Below are positions 34,470 to 46,187 of a stretch of 64,000 nt of DNA, one piece after another (position 1 is the stretch's first letter; each line of letters begins with the position of its first letter). The translations under genes were made by a program, and so were the position numbers. Source of the stretch: Apoda limacodes (taxonomy: Eukaryota; Arthropoda; Insecta; Lepidoptera; Limacodidae); contig OX291560.1 in NCBI GenBank assembly GCA_946406115.1, positions 7,193,158 through 7,257,157 on the forward strand, read 5' to 3'. The notes below the pieces were generated by a model. The model saw only the letters and a program-made list of their open reading frames with translations. It was not told the DNA's origin and searched no databases.

Positions 34470-35330
34470 AAATCGAATAGCATTAAATTTTTGTTCCTCT
34501 GTTAAATCTGGATGTAATAAGTCATCGGTCGAGGTCAAATTAATATAGAACTCATGAGCACTTGGTTCAATATAATTCAAAAGAGAAATCAGATCTGCTT
34601 TTTCCGCTGCTGCTATAGGTACTGGTCCAACGCAACACTTCTTAATACTCTCTAAATTAATACGTTGTTCATATCTTTTGTTTCTTTTCGCTTATGACAT
34701 AGAATTGTGGTCGATGGCTCCGTAGCTCTCTTTGTAACTAAATATAGGAATCTGATTTTGTGGTATACTTCAAAATTTGAATATTCAGCCACACAAACTT
34801 TTCGCCTATGGAATTTACTTTCTTTATTTGAAGTTGGTTTTTGGAATAATCAGCAAAATCATTAAAATCTTTATTATACATTTCTATTACAGAAAGTTGA
34901 TTAGTACGATTAAAAGAACTTTGTACCAGCTGACACCAATCTCTTGGTCTCTCATAGAAGTGCGCTTTGTAGTGCGTTCTATCAAAGCATGATTAGAATC
35001 TACTTCCAAATGTGTTTGACCAGGTACTAGAAATTTGTTTTCTGTAGTAGTTAATTGTTCTGAGTTCTGCACAAGTATGAGTGACATTGTTGCTACCACG
35101 GAATTCTTTCTTTGCCCGGCGCATGAATCTGAGTACATAATCAATTTTGACGCATTTGGATGCAATAGTGGTAAACGATTAATAGCAAAGTCATACAAGC
35201 AGGAAGAAATTTGATTTGCTCCTCCGCCTCCACTTGATTCTGGCCACTTGTAGCAATAAGCATAATTAGTTTTCGCGAATGAACGTACTCTATCTCTTTC
35301 GCGCCAGTAAGAAGCTTACGCATTAGAAGA
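34470..35330 (-). pseudogene. Degraded gene of 'SD..GQ' uncharacterised family
   Basis: The minus-strand frame 35198-34887 has KLIMYSDSCAGQRKN and NKFLVPGQTHLEVDSNHALIE. Further down near 34640-34490, CCVGPVPIAAAEKADL and YIEPSAHEFYINL are readable. A short frame upstream (35323-35141) looks like the preceding part. Similar block orders (SD-x-C-x-GQ, then a KFLV-x-GH-like block, then an SALIE/IE block) occur in uncharacterised multicopy arthropod proteins. It resembles the plus-strand pseudogene at 7657-8400 only in the SD..Q block. It is broken by stops and frameshifts. Confidence 0.55.
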
Positions 35331-36836
35331 TAGAATTACCAAATTGTATCAATTTACCCCAACGGACGTTTTGAAATGCTTACAAGGAGTTGATAAGATT
35401 TTTGATGTAACTATATTGTATTAATAGACACGAATGTTATAGTTCATAAGCAGTCTCGTAAAAAATAATGTAGATCGAAATATATGAGGAGAAACCAAAT
35501 TTTGACATTGTTTATTAAGTTTTAAATGTATTATATCGAACAACATAATTATTCACGTTATTGATATTTAAAGATGCAATCGTGTACAACAATACATTTT
35601 TAATTGTATCATAACACACAATCTTATATCAATATATTGTCTGTGAGTAAGATGATTAAACTAAATTTGTATTATTTTACACTTATAATTTAAACAAGAT
35701 CTATTCAATTTTATGGGTGGATGTCAAGTATAATATAACTTAACAACACACAAGGCATTAGAGACTCTTCGCTGATATAAATTAACTTATATTATTGTGC
35801 ACGAAAAATATCTCCGTATCCAGAAGAGCCAAGGCTACGTGGATAAAATAGATAAAAAGAGCATTTGACACAGATTAGATATGTCTAATAATCTAAAAAG
35901 TGCTATAAGTCGACTTATATCAGTTTTCACCGAGGGTACAGAATTGAACTTGGCTAAAAAGCTTTTATATTTATATTTCGTATTAAACCCTCAGTGCGCT
36001 AATCAGACTCACACATAACGTTTTTAAACTACAACAACTTCCAGCTTTTAAAAAGTCGGTTAAAAAGAAATAGTGTCCATTATAAAACCTTCATAAAAAC
36101 CTGATCCGAGAATTCCTTTTTTAAAGTCGGTTAAAAGCTTTAATATTATCATTTCGGGCCAGTGGTCCAACTGGCCATGCAGTTGCAGGAAGGGCCCTGT
36201 AAATTTCGGTTTTCTAATGATTAACTTATAAAACCTTGTTCGTACAACCAGTTGGACCTAACAGTTGGACGAATGGGAAAAACCCCAAATATAATGCCGA
36301 GAATCGACTTTGGCGCAAGCAGAGCCGCAAGCAAAGCTAATTTCCTCCCTAAGTTCCTATATTTTTCGTATCTTAAAGTATAATTTCTTTCTAGTTATTG
36401 TTAATGAGTTTATTATTTTTTGCTTTGATATGTTAGTGAAAGTTTAGTGGTTATCTGTTACAGAAGATATACCTTTTTTCTATTTATATTATTATTTATA
36501 AAGAATAAATGCTTTTCTGTTATGAATAATATTTTTTTTATCTTTGCCGTATGTGTCGAATTGTACTTATTCAATAAATTTAAAGTTTGTACAATAATTT
36601 GAAAAAGCAGGGATTTGAAAAGTTCAGAATTTGTTAAATAAATTATTTGGACAAATAAACTACGGTAGAGCACAGAATTTGGAATATATATATAGTTTGG
36701 AAAACTGTGAATTATTACCCCGTCGCTGACAACGTTAAAACGCGACTACTCTAACGGCGGTATGGGTTATGGAAAATAATATTTAAATAATTTAGCCCTA
36801 TTTTGCACTGTAGGGGATAATTTTCCAAAAAACCGG
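35331..36836. other. Intergenic, decayed repeats
   Basis: No gene. 35918-35950 is shared inverted with 21027-21055. 35978-36012 looks like an end fragment of repeat family A in minus orientation. The short minus-strand frame at 36458-36673 is low-complexity. Confidence 0.5.
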
Positions 36837-37499
36837 CCAAGTGCGAGTCTAGCATCGAGGGTCCAGTAAAAACTTATTATATGTAGCTCTTCCATCATGA
36901 GATCAAGTCTACTAGGTCAACGGGAAGTGGCTAATAGGTTTTGATTTATTTATGTCACAATATGCGATAAAAATGACCCTTTTTTGGACATATTTTTTTA
37001 TTGCATTGACTTAGTAGCTTGATTTCTTTATAACATTAAGTGCCTGTAGACTTTAATATTTAACATAAACCTTTGCATTTGACATTAATTTCAACTTGAT
37101 AACTCCACGCGTTCTTAAGTGAAATGGTCTCGACAGATAGACAGACAAACTTTTTTTTAAAATGTTTTATAGCTACAAATTAACGAATTTCCCTATATCT
37201 GTGATGTAAGACCTTGCTTCATGTCAAATGTCATGATTCTGGGACAACGGAAAGTACCCCATAGGTTTTTAGTTGTTTGTAAATGCCACAATTTGCGACA
37301 GATATTACCGACTTAGAAGCCTGAATTTTTTACAGCCTTAAGGGACTACCTTAGTATTTAATATTAATTTTAACGTGATACCGTTAAGCGTTCCTGAGAA
37401 AAAGGGTCTTGACAGACAGACCAACAGGCAGACAGACGGACAACAAAGTGGTCCTATAAGGGTTCCTTTTTTCCATTTGAGGTACGGAACTCTAAAAAC
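36837..37499 (+). repeat. Dispersed repeat family A, copy 2, with duplicated core
   Basis: Starts aaaaaaccggccaagtgcgag and ends gaggtacggaactctaaaaa. Inside, a roughly 300-bp core occurs twice: ataggttttgatttatttatgtcacaat ... cgttcttaagtgaaa (first) and cataggtttttagttgtttgtaaatgccac ... cgttcctgagaaaaa (second). Confidence 0.78.
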
Positions 37500-37634
37500 G
37501 TTACAACGCATCAGTTTGTATTTGGAACCTAAAGCCAAGTACCAATTTTTATGCGTTCAACTTAAAAATTACGGATTTCCATACAAATTTACAATTCCCA
37601 TTTAACACCCATTGAGATCATTGAAACCAAGATT
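37500..37634. other. Short repeat-derived spacer
   Basis: Sequence such as accaatttttatgcg and ggatttccatacaaat recurs near 41190 and 45655 in changed form; a decayed repeat with no gene. Confidence 0.4.
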
Positions 37635-38875
37635 TCATGGCTCTAAAGTCACCCCATCAGGCCTCTTTCCATTGTCTCTAAAAAGTCCACAAGGTTCTAA
37701 GTTTGATGAAACAGATGCAGTAGGAAAAGCTCTCCTAATGAGGTCATTAATAGTACCATGGTGGTTTATGCGGCCTGCACTTTTTAGGCAAGAGAGCCCA
37801 TAAACACCTCGTTTATCAACAGTGTGTCCACAGGGACAAACCATGTACTTAACAAACATTTGTACCAAGACGCAAACAAACAGAAATCCGAAAAGTGTCC
37901 CGGTCCAAAAGTGTGCCTAATTAAGATGAGGGTAGCGCGTGCAGCCAGTGACAAGACTCTCTTTCTGAAACCGCCAAAATACGAGCTCAATCCGTTATAT
38001 CCGCACATTGTTTAACAATATTAACATGGGCTTGTTTAACCGATGGCAAGTCCCATAGAGTTTGATTACGGTCATCTACAGGAATATTTTCTTCTGAAAA
38101 AATTAAACTCCAAGCACTTCTAGCATCACTCAGACCCATTAATTACCTCATCATAAGCAAAACTTGGTAAGTTGAGTATTTTACTTATAAGTGTCAGTGT
38201 GCTGTGAGTAGAGGCCAGAAAAGCAGGAAGAGCTAAGCTCGAAATCGTCCTAATACTCAGCCCACCAAACTTGATAGGAAGAGCCGCTTGGCTCGAAGAT
38301 CGATCGCTAAAAGAAATATTAAGTATTTTAGATAAAATATTTTTAAGTTGATGGTCCAAATAAGATGTGATTAAAGGGAATTTCCAAGTGGGGCTACTGC
38401 GTAATAAATAAATAAATTTGGATGTAAAGAGGCACAGTCGAATTAAATATATAGCAATATATGGTTCTATTTCTAAGAGTCGACCGGATATTTCATTAAA
38501 TAAATCTAATTTTGAATTAAAGATTTCGGGTATAGCATCATCGAAAATTGGAGAGCTAAGAAGTGTTAAAGTGCTTTTGTTTAAGATGCGTAAATTAGGA
38601 GCAAGATTGTGAAATTTTGCCAATATACTGTTACTTACAGTTAAAGGTATTGTGTCTGGAATAAATAACTCACACTCGCCGAAATTCAAAGTTAAACCAA
38701 TATCTGCAAACCGCTGAATGACGAGCTCGAGGTCTTGTAGGACAGTTAACGCATATCCACGAAGTGAGCCATCATCTAGATACCTAACATTAAGTTTAGA
38801 AGTAAGAGACGATATTAAAGGATGTATTGCAAACCAAAAAATCATGGGACCAAGCGGATCTCCCTATTTGACTGA
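37635..38875 (-). pseudogene. LINE with C-terminal restriction-like endonuclease
   Basis: The minus-strand frame 38845-38126 carries an RT palm end (RYLDDGSLRGY with YLDD, LNFGECELFIP) and a long thumb region (AALPIKFGGLSIRTISSLALP). Coding similarity continues through stops (near 38010 and 37940) to 37868-37635, where [17 protein letters not shown] ... H ... INDLIRRAF ... KRPDGVTL reads as the zinc-binding and catalytic start of a restriction-like endonuclease. That order, RT then a C-terminal nuclease, separates it from the AP-endonuclease LINEs in the window. The RT N-terminus beyond 38870 is lost. A relative fragment lies at 59467-59740. Confidence 0.75.
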
Positions 38876-39964
38876 TGACTAATTTCATCATCAAAGTAAA
38901 GTAATTTAGATGGAGTGCCGTAACTTTGCCATACTCAAATATAAATTAAATTAAAATAATTTACTAATAGTTACATAATAATATTAATATTTTGAGGTAA
39001 CTATTTTGCTGTGCAATCAGTATTTTTGATTAGGATTGTGATTTTTTTGGTATAAAAAATGAAGATGAAGATGTTTTATTTTAAAAAAGCCGCAGACTTT
39101 AAAAACAAATGCTATAGGGCATGATTATCCATGATCAGTAAAATAAGTTCTGTGGAAAATAAGTCTAGGGATACAAAAATTTCGGAATTGCCATAATATT
39201 TATTCCCTATTTTACTTTCTAGCGGATGATTTTCCAAAAACAGTGAAACACTTTAGACATTATTTTGTAACTTGAAGGCCAAATACCTTTTTCATATTTT
39301 GAGCGGATTTTCATACAAACTTCCGACCCCTATATTGTAGTGTGGTTTCTAGCTCTGGGAGTTGAGATGTATTAAGAGAAAGACATGTTCTCTAGTTGAC
39401 GATCGTATATTGAATGAATATAAAAACATAAAAAACTATAAATCGCGCCACGTAAGTTGAACCTGTGCAGTAACACATATTTGGTTCGTTCGTACATTTG
39501 GCCGTACTGTACCTGCGCAGACGGCCGCCATTTTAGTTCATTTAGTTCAACACGTAGCGTGTCTAGAAATTGTGGCGCCGGTTAATTTCTTCTTTATTTT
39601 ACTTCCACGTGTACACACGTGCTTCGCATTTAGTGGCCAGTTACTTTATAGTAATTAATCGAATAATTATATCGAAATCGCAAACCGATTCTACTAAATT
39701 CTTTATCTGTTGAACTAGCTTCTCCGCTTTTCCGTGGCTCGATTATACGGCTTCGATTAGTTTACGCAATGAATCCTCGTCGTAAGCAGCGCGGAGCCTA
39801 CTCTACTATCCCTCTCGCACCCTACAACGTCTATATCAAACAACTAAGAATAATAGATCGATTTTCTCCATATATTTTAACCTCCTGGTTAACCACTCTC
39901 CAACCAAAGCCGTATATTGTTTGTTCTCCTGTAACCTCTCTAGTCCATAGTTTAAATTCACTAG
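38876..39964. other. Intergenic with decayed repeats
   Basis: No supported gene. 39175-39340 includes the same decayed repeat as 36810 and 41090 (ggatgattttccaaaa, tcatacaaacttccgacccctat). 39430-39770 is locally richer in GC, with no motif identified. Confidence 0.45.
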
Positions 39965-40590
39965 TTACCACAACTATTCTCTATTTAACACTTGGATCCA
40001 CTACAACAAATAACTTAACGAAAACTAAATACCTGCAGCTTTCCACATATAAAAGGCGGTATAAAAGTGACTGAAATAAACTTTTTGGGCTTATTACTTG
40101 ATCAACATTGTAACTGAAAAGAACATGTAAACAATACTGGTAAAAAATTAAACAGATTTGTTTTTGCACTAAGAAGTTTACACAACCCAGTTGGTAAGGC
40201 AGCTGCTCTCACTGCTTACCATGGGTATGTTGGTTCAGTTTTTAGATATGGTCTTTTACTCTGGGGAAACTCTACCGATATGAATAAAGTGTATATAGAA
40301 CAAATGTAATGCATCAGATCTATCTACGGTGTAAGCCCATTTGAATCATGTAGACCACTATTTAATAAAATTAAGTATTTTGACTTTAACAGGACTTAAC
40401 TTTTTTGAAATTGGACTATTTGTGAAAAAGTATCCCAATCTGTTCAAAAATTATTACGACCACGAAACAGCTCTTTTCTCTCGAGATCCTACAAAGATCA
40501 GGTTTTCGGCTAGATGTGTGTATAACACATTCCCGAAGCAAATATAGAGAACTATAAATTGACAAATTTAAGGCGTGCCTCAAAAAAATG
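39965..40590 (+). pseudogene. LINE reverse transcriptase C-terminal fragment
   Basis: The plus strand, with stops, reads GGIKVTEINFLGLLLDQHCN, then HVNNTGKKLNRFVFALRSL, AALTAYHGYVGSVFRYGLLLWGNS, RSIYGVSPFESCRPLF and IGLFVKKYPNLF. This is the thumb and C-terminal region of a jockey-superfamily LINE. The catalytic YADD and everything upstream are missing. Stops at several places show decay. Confidence 0.8.
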
Positions 40591-41438
40591 ATATGGACAG
40601 AAATGTTTTTACATTATTAATTGTTTCGTCAGCTTTTAAATAGAAAGTGCTTTTTTTTATTATTACTTTCTTGCCTCTTTTTTCAACTTTTTGACTATGC
40701 ATGAAGGTTTTTTCAGAGCATGTGTAGTGTAAAATATTTTATATCCCACGTTATTATATATAACGTTATAATAAAACGATTGTGACGGCAATGACAAATT
40801 TCTACCATATGTCCAGATGGCCATTTATTCATCGTGCAACTACGGTAGTGGGTATTCCCCAGTTTTCTAAGTTTTTGGTAGGCAATAAGTTACGGATGGA
40901 AACGTTTATACAAAATATACAGATTGTGATGAATTTGTATTCATGCCTAGGGATAATTTTGCATAAACTATTAGTTTTTAGGGAGGTATATTTGATGAAA
41001 TCAGTTGGTCTTGTACACGGCGCACGAGAGAAATGCCCGTTTTACCTCGTATGTCAAAGCAAAAACATCTGGACACAAAAATATCGAAACTCTCGTACAA
41101 ATTTTTATCCCCTATTTTGCCTTTTAGTGGATAATTTTCCAAAAAGCGGTAAAAAAGGTATAACTTATTTTTTTACTGTAAGACCAAATTCCAAGTTTTA
41201 TGCATTGAGCTTTAAAAATGACAATTCAATTTTTAAACAAACTTCCAACCTATATTTTACTTCTCAGCGGATGATTTTCGCCACATCCAAGAATAATAAC
41301 AAGAATGTTTGTGCTAGAAAAATCTGCAAAAAACACTGTTGAAAAGGCTTATGTGTTGCATAAACTAAATCAGTTGAGGCGATGTGAGATGCACTGTGGT
41401 AACTGGGCAAACAAATTGTCAGTCAGAATTTTATAGTA
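40591..41438. other. Decayed repeat sequence
   Basis: A 186-codon open frame (40782-41342) covers repeat-like text (tggataattttccaaaa, aacttccaacctatatttta) found elsewhere in the window. No protein motif is seen, so I do not call a gene. Confidence 0.55.
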
Positions 41439-41889
41439 TTTTTAGGGTTTCGTATCTCAAAAGGAAAAAATAAACCTTTATAGTTTCATTTTGTTGTCCG
41501 TCTGTCTGTCCGTTTGTTAAAACCCTTTTTCTCAGGAACGCGTGAAGGTAAGTTTCAAATTGAAATTTATATCAAATACAGTTTACGGTCACTTTAAAAT
41601 CATCAAGCTTTCATCAACAATCAAGCTTCTAAGTCAATGGCATAAGAAATGGTCATTTTTGTCGCAATTTGATTAAATTAAAACCTACGGGGCACATTCC
41701 GTAGGCCTTGAAACATGAAATTTGGCAAAAAGTAAGATGTTACATCACAAATATAGGAAAAAATCCAAAAACTGATAACTAAGGCATAAAACTGTGAGAA
41801 TTGATCTCATGATGGAATAACTATCTACATATAAATTTTTTATTTGAAACTCTCGGTGCGCGAGCCAGACTCGCACTTGGCCGGTTTTA
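41439..41889 (-). repeat. Dispersed repeat family A, copy 3
   Basis: Inverted copy: starts tttttagggtttcgtatc and ends ctcgcacttggccggttttat on the plus strand. Confidence 0.8.
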
Positions 41890-42638
41890 TTAGTAGCTGT
41901 GTAAAATTTTGTACAAACTGTTTTTTTCTACTTATACTTTTCTCTTTGGTTTCACAACTAGATTATTGTAATGTAGGTTGTGTGCTGACGGTAATCGGCT
42001 GATGTCGTCTAGACTACAATAAAATAAAGGACACCTTTATTTAAAAATTACCCCAAAGTGGGTTGATAAACAACAAACTTGTTACCTTGAGTAGTTATAA
42101 ATTTAAAATTGTTATTTTTATAATTTGGAACACTTTTAACACCAATATTATTGCACAAATTAGATGAAACATGGTAATACAGCTTCTTATCACCATACAT
42201 ACACGTTACATATATTTCAGAGCCTAGTGTAAAATAAACCGTACTGATGGCAATAGACCGATACGTTAAGTAAATGGACAATGCATGTCACAAATTGTGA
42301 CTCACAATTATCTCACACACACATGCAGATGGTTTATCCGGACTTTAATAAGCGATAGGGCGCTAAGGGATTAAAAAATTACAGCTATGGATTAGTTAGC
42401 ACTGGCGGTGACACGAGGGCTGACTGCTGTGATACTTTTTTGACAATTGCAAAGACAATTAAGAGACGAAAAACAATGGTTATCTACTTTGAACCACAAT
42501 GCAAGATTGCGAGTTATCGATGCTGAAACAAATAGAAAATTTTACTAGAGGTAATTAAAAGTAGTATAAAAGTGTACAAAAATATGTAGGTAAACATGTT
42601 TGAGTGTGTTCTGCTACTTGGAATACTTACGTTTTATT
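41890..42638. other. Intergenic, no supported gene
   Basis: The short minus-strand frame 42281-42048 (77 codons) has no known motif. I leave it uncalled. A splice-donor-like GTAAGTAT lies on the minus strand near 42624-42631. Confidence 0.4.
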
Positions 42639-42878
42639 TTAGACGAAACTAGTATTTGTTTTGTTTGTCTTTATTGTCGCATCTGTGATGCGTACTTTCC
42701 TGTACATCCAGGACTTTATCTTGCCTCTAAAATATTTGTAGAGTAGTACAACCATTATTGCAGTTAGCAGTACTGCCGTAACTAGCATTAAAATCGATAT
42801 GTTCTGTAGGTCGAACTCGTTAGTTTGAGAAATCGAGAACTTGTTTAAATTTTCTTGTTTACTTTGGGTTTTTCCCAT
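42639..42878 (-). CDS. Small membrane protein, possible N-myristoylation, unknown function
   Basis: From an ATG at 42878 the frame codes for 79 residues. It starts MGKTQSK, a good fit to the N-myristoylation pattern (Gly2, small/polar at 5 and 6). Residues about 27-48 form one strongly hydrophobic segment (ISILMLVTAVLLTAIMVVLL), followed by basic residues (KYFRGK, YRK). No signal peptide is present. A 9-bp-arm hairpin (aatcacgtt ... aacgtgatt) sits at 42879-42901, immediately upstream. The protein family is not recognised. Similar layouts (myristoylated, single membrane span, under 100 residues) occur in some viral and transposon-linked proteins, but that is only analogy. It may also be a chance frame. 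Confidence 0.4.
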   Translation of the reverse strand: MGKTQSKQENLNKFSISQTNEFDLQNISILMLVTAVLLTAIMVVLLYKYFRGKIKSWMYRKVRITDATIKTNKTNTSFV

Positions 42879-42901
42879 AATCACGTTATTTGAACGTGAT
42901 T

Positions 42902-43394
42902 TTTACAGTAAATAAAATAATGTGTAAATATGTGGTGTATATATATGTATAAAATGCTGATAAAAAATGAAGCAATAATAAAATGTTAGTTACACGCATA
43001 AGCGTTACGTTACGTTACGAACATAACTAGTAAAATACTTAAAAGATGTTTTTTTTTTTTTGTTATAATTAATTAAGGTCGGACGTCCGTCCAGAATAAA
43101 AAAAACAGGATAGGAGGGTTTGAAGTGCAGGGTGAGAAAGTTGCTAGAGGTTAGTGGTGGTAAAAGTGCGTGGTCCCATACATACATAACATTCATTTGC
43201 CGTCGTTAAGATTGTCGAAACGCTGCCCGCGAATATAAAAAATAGTCTACGCTTGTGGGTCACTAGAAGCTACCTTGTAGGGTTAAACTACAGCCAAATT
43301 GTACCACTATTACTGGTTAGTAAATACATTATATTAGAAGTTACAGTGAAAATATTGTTCAAAATATTCGTTGTGAAATCGCTTAGGTTGAGTT
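42902..43394. other. Intergenic, no gene seen
   Basis: AT-rich with a poly-T run near 43049-43062. The plus-strand frame 43253-43468 has no known motif. Confidence 0.45.
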
Positions 43395-43735
43395 TTAAAA
43401 ATATCAAAATTAATGTTAGAACATCCAAACGACGGACCCGCTTTTGCCGGTTAGAAATTTATGGTTGAAAGAAATCTTAATCACCTCAGTAGAAAGAAAT
43501 AAATTAACGGACCTTGTTCTGGGACATTTTCAGCTAGGTAAAGATAAATCTTTTACAAAAGTAGAAGTGGGATCTAAGATTATACCAGCCATAATAATTA
43601 TATAGCCCACTAAAGAACTAGGTCTGCCAAGAGATACAGTAATTACTATGTGTAATTCATGTCCATCCTTAGCGGCGTTAGTGGAGTTTTACTATTTTGG
43701 CTGGTTAGCTAGTGTAGGTGAGCGCTGATGATCTT
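43395..43735 (+). repeat. Repeat family B, copy 2 (inverted partner of 20225-20570)
   Basis: Aligns with the reverse complement of 20225-20570, ending gctagtgtaggtg(a/c)(g/t)cgctgat. Function unknown. Confidence 0.75.
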
Positions 43736-44201
43736 CGTAAGAGGGCGCCCCTTAAACCTACTTTCAGGTCGCAAGTCCTGAACGCTTAGCTACCTGGTTC
43801 CCACTCTACAAAACGTATGGATTTAGAATTCGTATGGATTTCACTTTCAAATGTGGAAGTAGCACCAATTAGGGTTCCTTTGTGTAGGGATGACGGAAAA
43901 TCATATAACTCTTTAGTACCTGTGCCCTTTAGTTCTGATATTCGAGTATTTGTTTAGGCGTTCTTGTACAGACTTTAGAAATGGTAAAAATCCAAAGTGG
44001 ACATTATTTATGATCGTAGATTTAGCTATATTTATTTCTTGATTATTTTCTTTTACGCTTATTTGTATACTATTGTTTGCTATATTACTCTGACGTACCT
44101 CTTAAACAACTGGGTTTACTACTTATTTAACACAACGGTTTTCGGGTCCTACCACTTTTGACGATCACGCTTGGCCAAATAATTTCTTAATATTATATCT
44201 A
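43736..44201. other. Intergenic; contains the inverted partner of 14486-14565
   Basis: No gene. At 44100-44187 the minus strand matches 14486-14565 (ttggccaagcgtgatcgtc and onward). Confidence 0.5.
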
Positions 44202-44726
44202 CTATGTCCAGGAAGGGGGGGACGTTACAACACCTCTCTGCAGTTGGAGTGGTTTTGAATTCTGATCCTGTAGACGGACTGACTTGGTGGCTTTATCGTA
44301 CAAGCATTTTAGCACCTCGATGTATCGATGAGCAATACGGCATCTCTGTAGAGCATGTAGCACTGCCCATGTTTCCACCGAATCGAAGGCTTTCTCATAG
44401 TCCACAAACGCTAAACAATGGGGCCGATTATACTCTTCTGACTTCTGTATAATCTGCCGTAGCGTATGTATGTGGTCTACGGTACTAAAGCCTCTTCGGA
44501 AACCGGCTTGTTCGGGAGGCCGGAAGTCGTCGAACTTGCGAGCGAGACGGTTCGTAATTACTCTTGAAAACAGCTTATAAAGATGGCTCAGAAGCGTAAT
44601 GGGTCTGTAATTCTTAAGAAGTGTATTGTCACCTTTTTTGAAGAAAAGCACCGCCACGCCCCTCTGCCATGCTTGTGGCTTTTTAATAAAATTACAGCTT
44701 ATTAAAAGTCGGAGCAAGGTTAACAA
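44202..44726 (-). pseudogene. RTE-type LINE reverse transcriptase fragment
   Basis: The minus-strand frame includes FFKKGDNTLLKNYRPITLLS, then a conserved finger/palm segment with PEQAGFRRGFSTVDHI and FVDYEKAFDSVETWAVL. It ends near QRGVVTSPPSWT, where the usual 'QGD-ISP-LF' is already damaged. The catalytic YADD is absent and both ends are truncated. The wording is characteristic of RTE-clade LINEs. Confidence 0.85.
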
Positions 44727-45683
44727 CGGATTATTTTATATTTGAAATAAAGATCCCACTTGTCAGTCGAAATTCATATTGAGCTATACCGAATTATCCC
44801 TGTTCGTAATGCTTTTCTGTAAAGTATGAGTGTCGCCTATCCCTGATTTCACATAACTGACGGTGATTCGTTTGATACTCGTTCCAATACAATTCTAAGG
44901 TGTCTAAACGTCTTTTAATGCTATCGGCTGTTTTCCGATTAGACTGACAGACAGAAGATAAAAAATGGAAAGATCTTACTTTACGGTGTCTTCTACTGCC
45001 ACTTGCTTGCTGTGGTCGCTCTGATGCTCTGCTGCTGCTCTACTGTTGCTGCTTACTGATGCTGGGCGTTGCTCGCTGTAAAGACCTTAATGGTGATGAC
45101 CATAAAGATGGTTATGCTGTGGTGAACTGCTTTGATGATTGTCCGTAAAAGGCTACTGATTCACTAGTACGCGATTAGTCCTGCTTTTAACGAAACCGTG
45201 CGCTAGATTAAAAACTCAAAGGACCATAAAGATGTTGGATTTGATACCTAACACCTGTTGCCTTGCTTTAATGATAGAAGTTGATAAGTTAAATATTTTT
45301 ACAAGGATAAAATGACACACAAAAACAATTAAGATTAATAAAATGAAAATTAACTAAAAACTTGCTAAAATGATAAAAAATGAAAAAATTACAATTGTCA
45401 ACGGATCAACAATTAACTGATGCCACAGCCCCTCTGATTAACATTTGCCGAGTGGAGATTTACATACACATGTTCATGTAATTTACATAAAGAGCGAACA
45501 AAAATATCTTAAATATATCCCACTCAGCATAACGCTGTGCTCCCTATGAGCATAGTACTGATTTTCAGTGACATCCTGAAAAAGGAGGAGTGACTTATAT
45601 ACTACCAAAGAGCATAAGTAAATGACTTACCAATTTTCAAAAAATCCGTTAAAAATAACGGATTTTCATACAAACATCCAACT
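44727..45683. other. Intergenic; repeat into which the Polinton inserted
   Basis: No gene. 'gaccataaagatg' occurs twice (about 45098 and 45221). The end (45650-45683, ggattttcatacaaacatcc) belongs to the dispersed decayed repeat also seen near 39300 and 41250. Confidence 0.45.
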
Positions 45684-45768
45684 CCTATTAGTAGAGGGGA
45701 TTCGTTGGTTCTGGCGCACTACCCTCCAACCTCAACCCCTCGCCTAAAAACTTTTCTGCCCCCCGCAC

Positions 45769-45980
45769 GACTCGCGCTTGACCACTCTCAAAACCACCCC
45801 TGTGTCTGGGGTGTGGCGACTCGCGCTTGACCACTCTCAAAACCACCCCTGTGTCTGGGGTGTGGCGACTCGCGCTTGACCACTCTCAAAACCACCCCTG
45901 TGTCTGGGGTGTGGCGACTCGCGCTTGACCACTCTCAAAACCACCCCCTGTGTCTGGGATACGTCGACTCACGCTTGACC
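45769..45980. repeat. 49-bp tandem repeats in left TIR
   Basis: Units starting gactcgcgcttgaccactct at 45769, 45818, 45867 and 45916, plus a diverged partial one at 45966. Each contains ccacccctgtgtctgggg. Confidence 0.95.
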
Positions 45981-46173
45981 AGAACTACCACATGACATCA
46001 CTGTGGGTTCTGTGTAGTTTTGTTAAGTAGTTATATCATTATCGTAATGGGTCTATCGTATTTTTCCGTTTATTAGTTATTCTTATTTAATTACAAATGT
46101 CGTGAGTGCGATAATGATGTTTGTGGTGACATTCCTAATACCTTTTTAATTATATTTGTACTTGTAAGATAAA

Positions 46174-46187
46174 TCGTATATATATAG
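46174..46187 (+). promoter_or_regulatory. TATA box of left TIR gene
   Basis: cgtatatatatagg about 95 bp before the predicted ATG at 46282. The same box is mirrored in the right TIR (58081-58094). An initiator-like tcattcgag lies about 30 bp downstream. Confidence 0.6.

Noticed and set aside
39769..40074. 101-codon open frame beginning MNPRRKQ
   Set aside because: Downstream part overlaps LINE RT sequence in another frame; no recognised domain, so treated as chance.
40782..41342. 186-codon open frame
   Set aside because: It lies across decayed repeat sequence shared with other positions and has no protein motif; amino-acid composition is skewed by A/T content.
42048..42281. 77-codon minus-strand frame near the small membrane-protein gene
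   Set aside because: No motif, no overlap with conserved-looking sequence; linkage to 42639-42878 cannot be shown.
45769..45980. Evenly spaced repeats considered as a CRISPR-like array
   Set aside because: Units are contiguous 49-bp tandem repeats without variable spacers, in a eukaryotic TIR.
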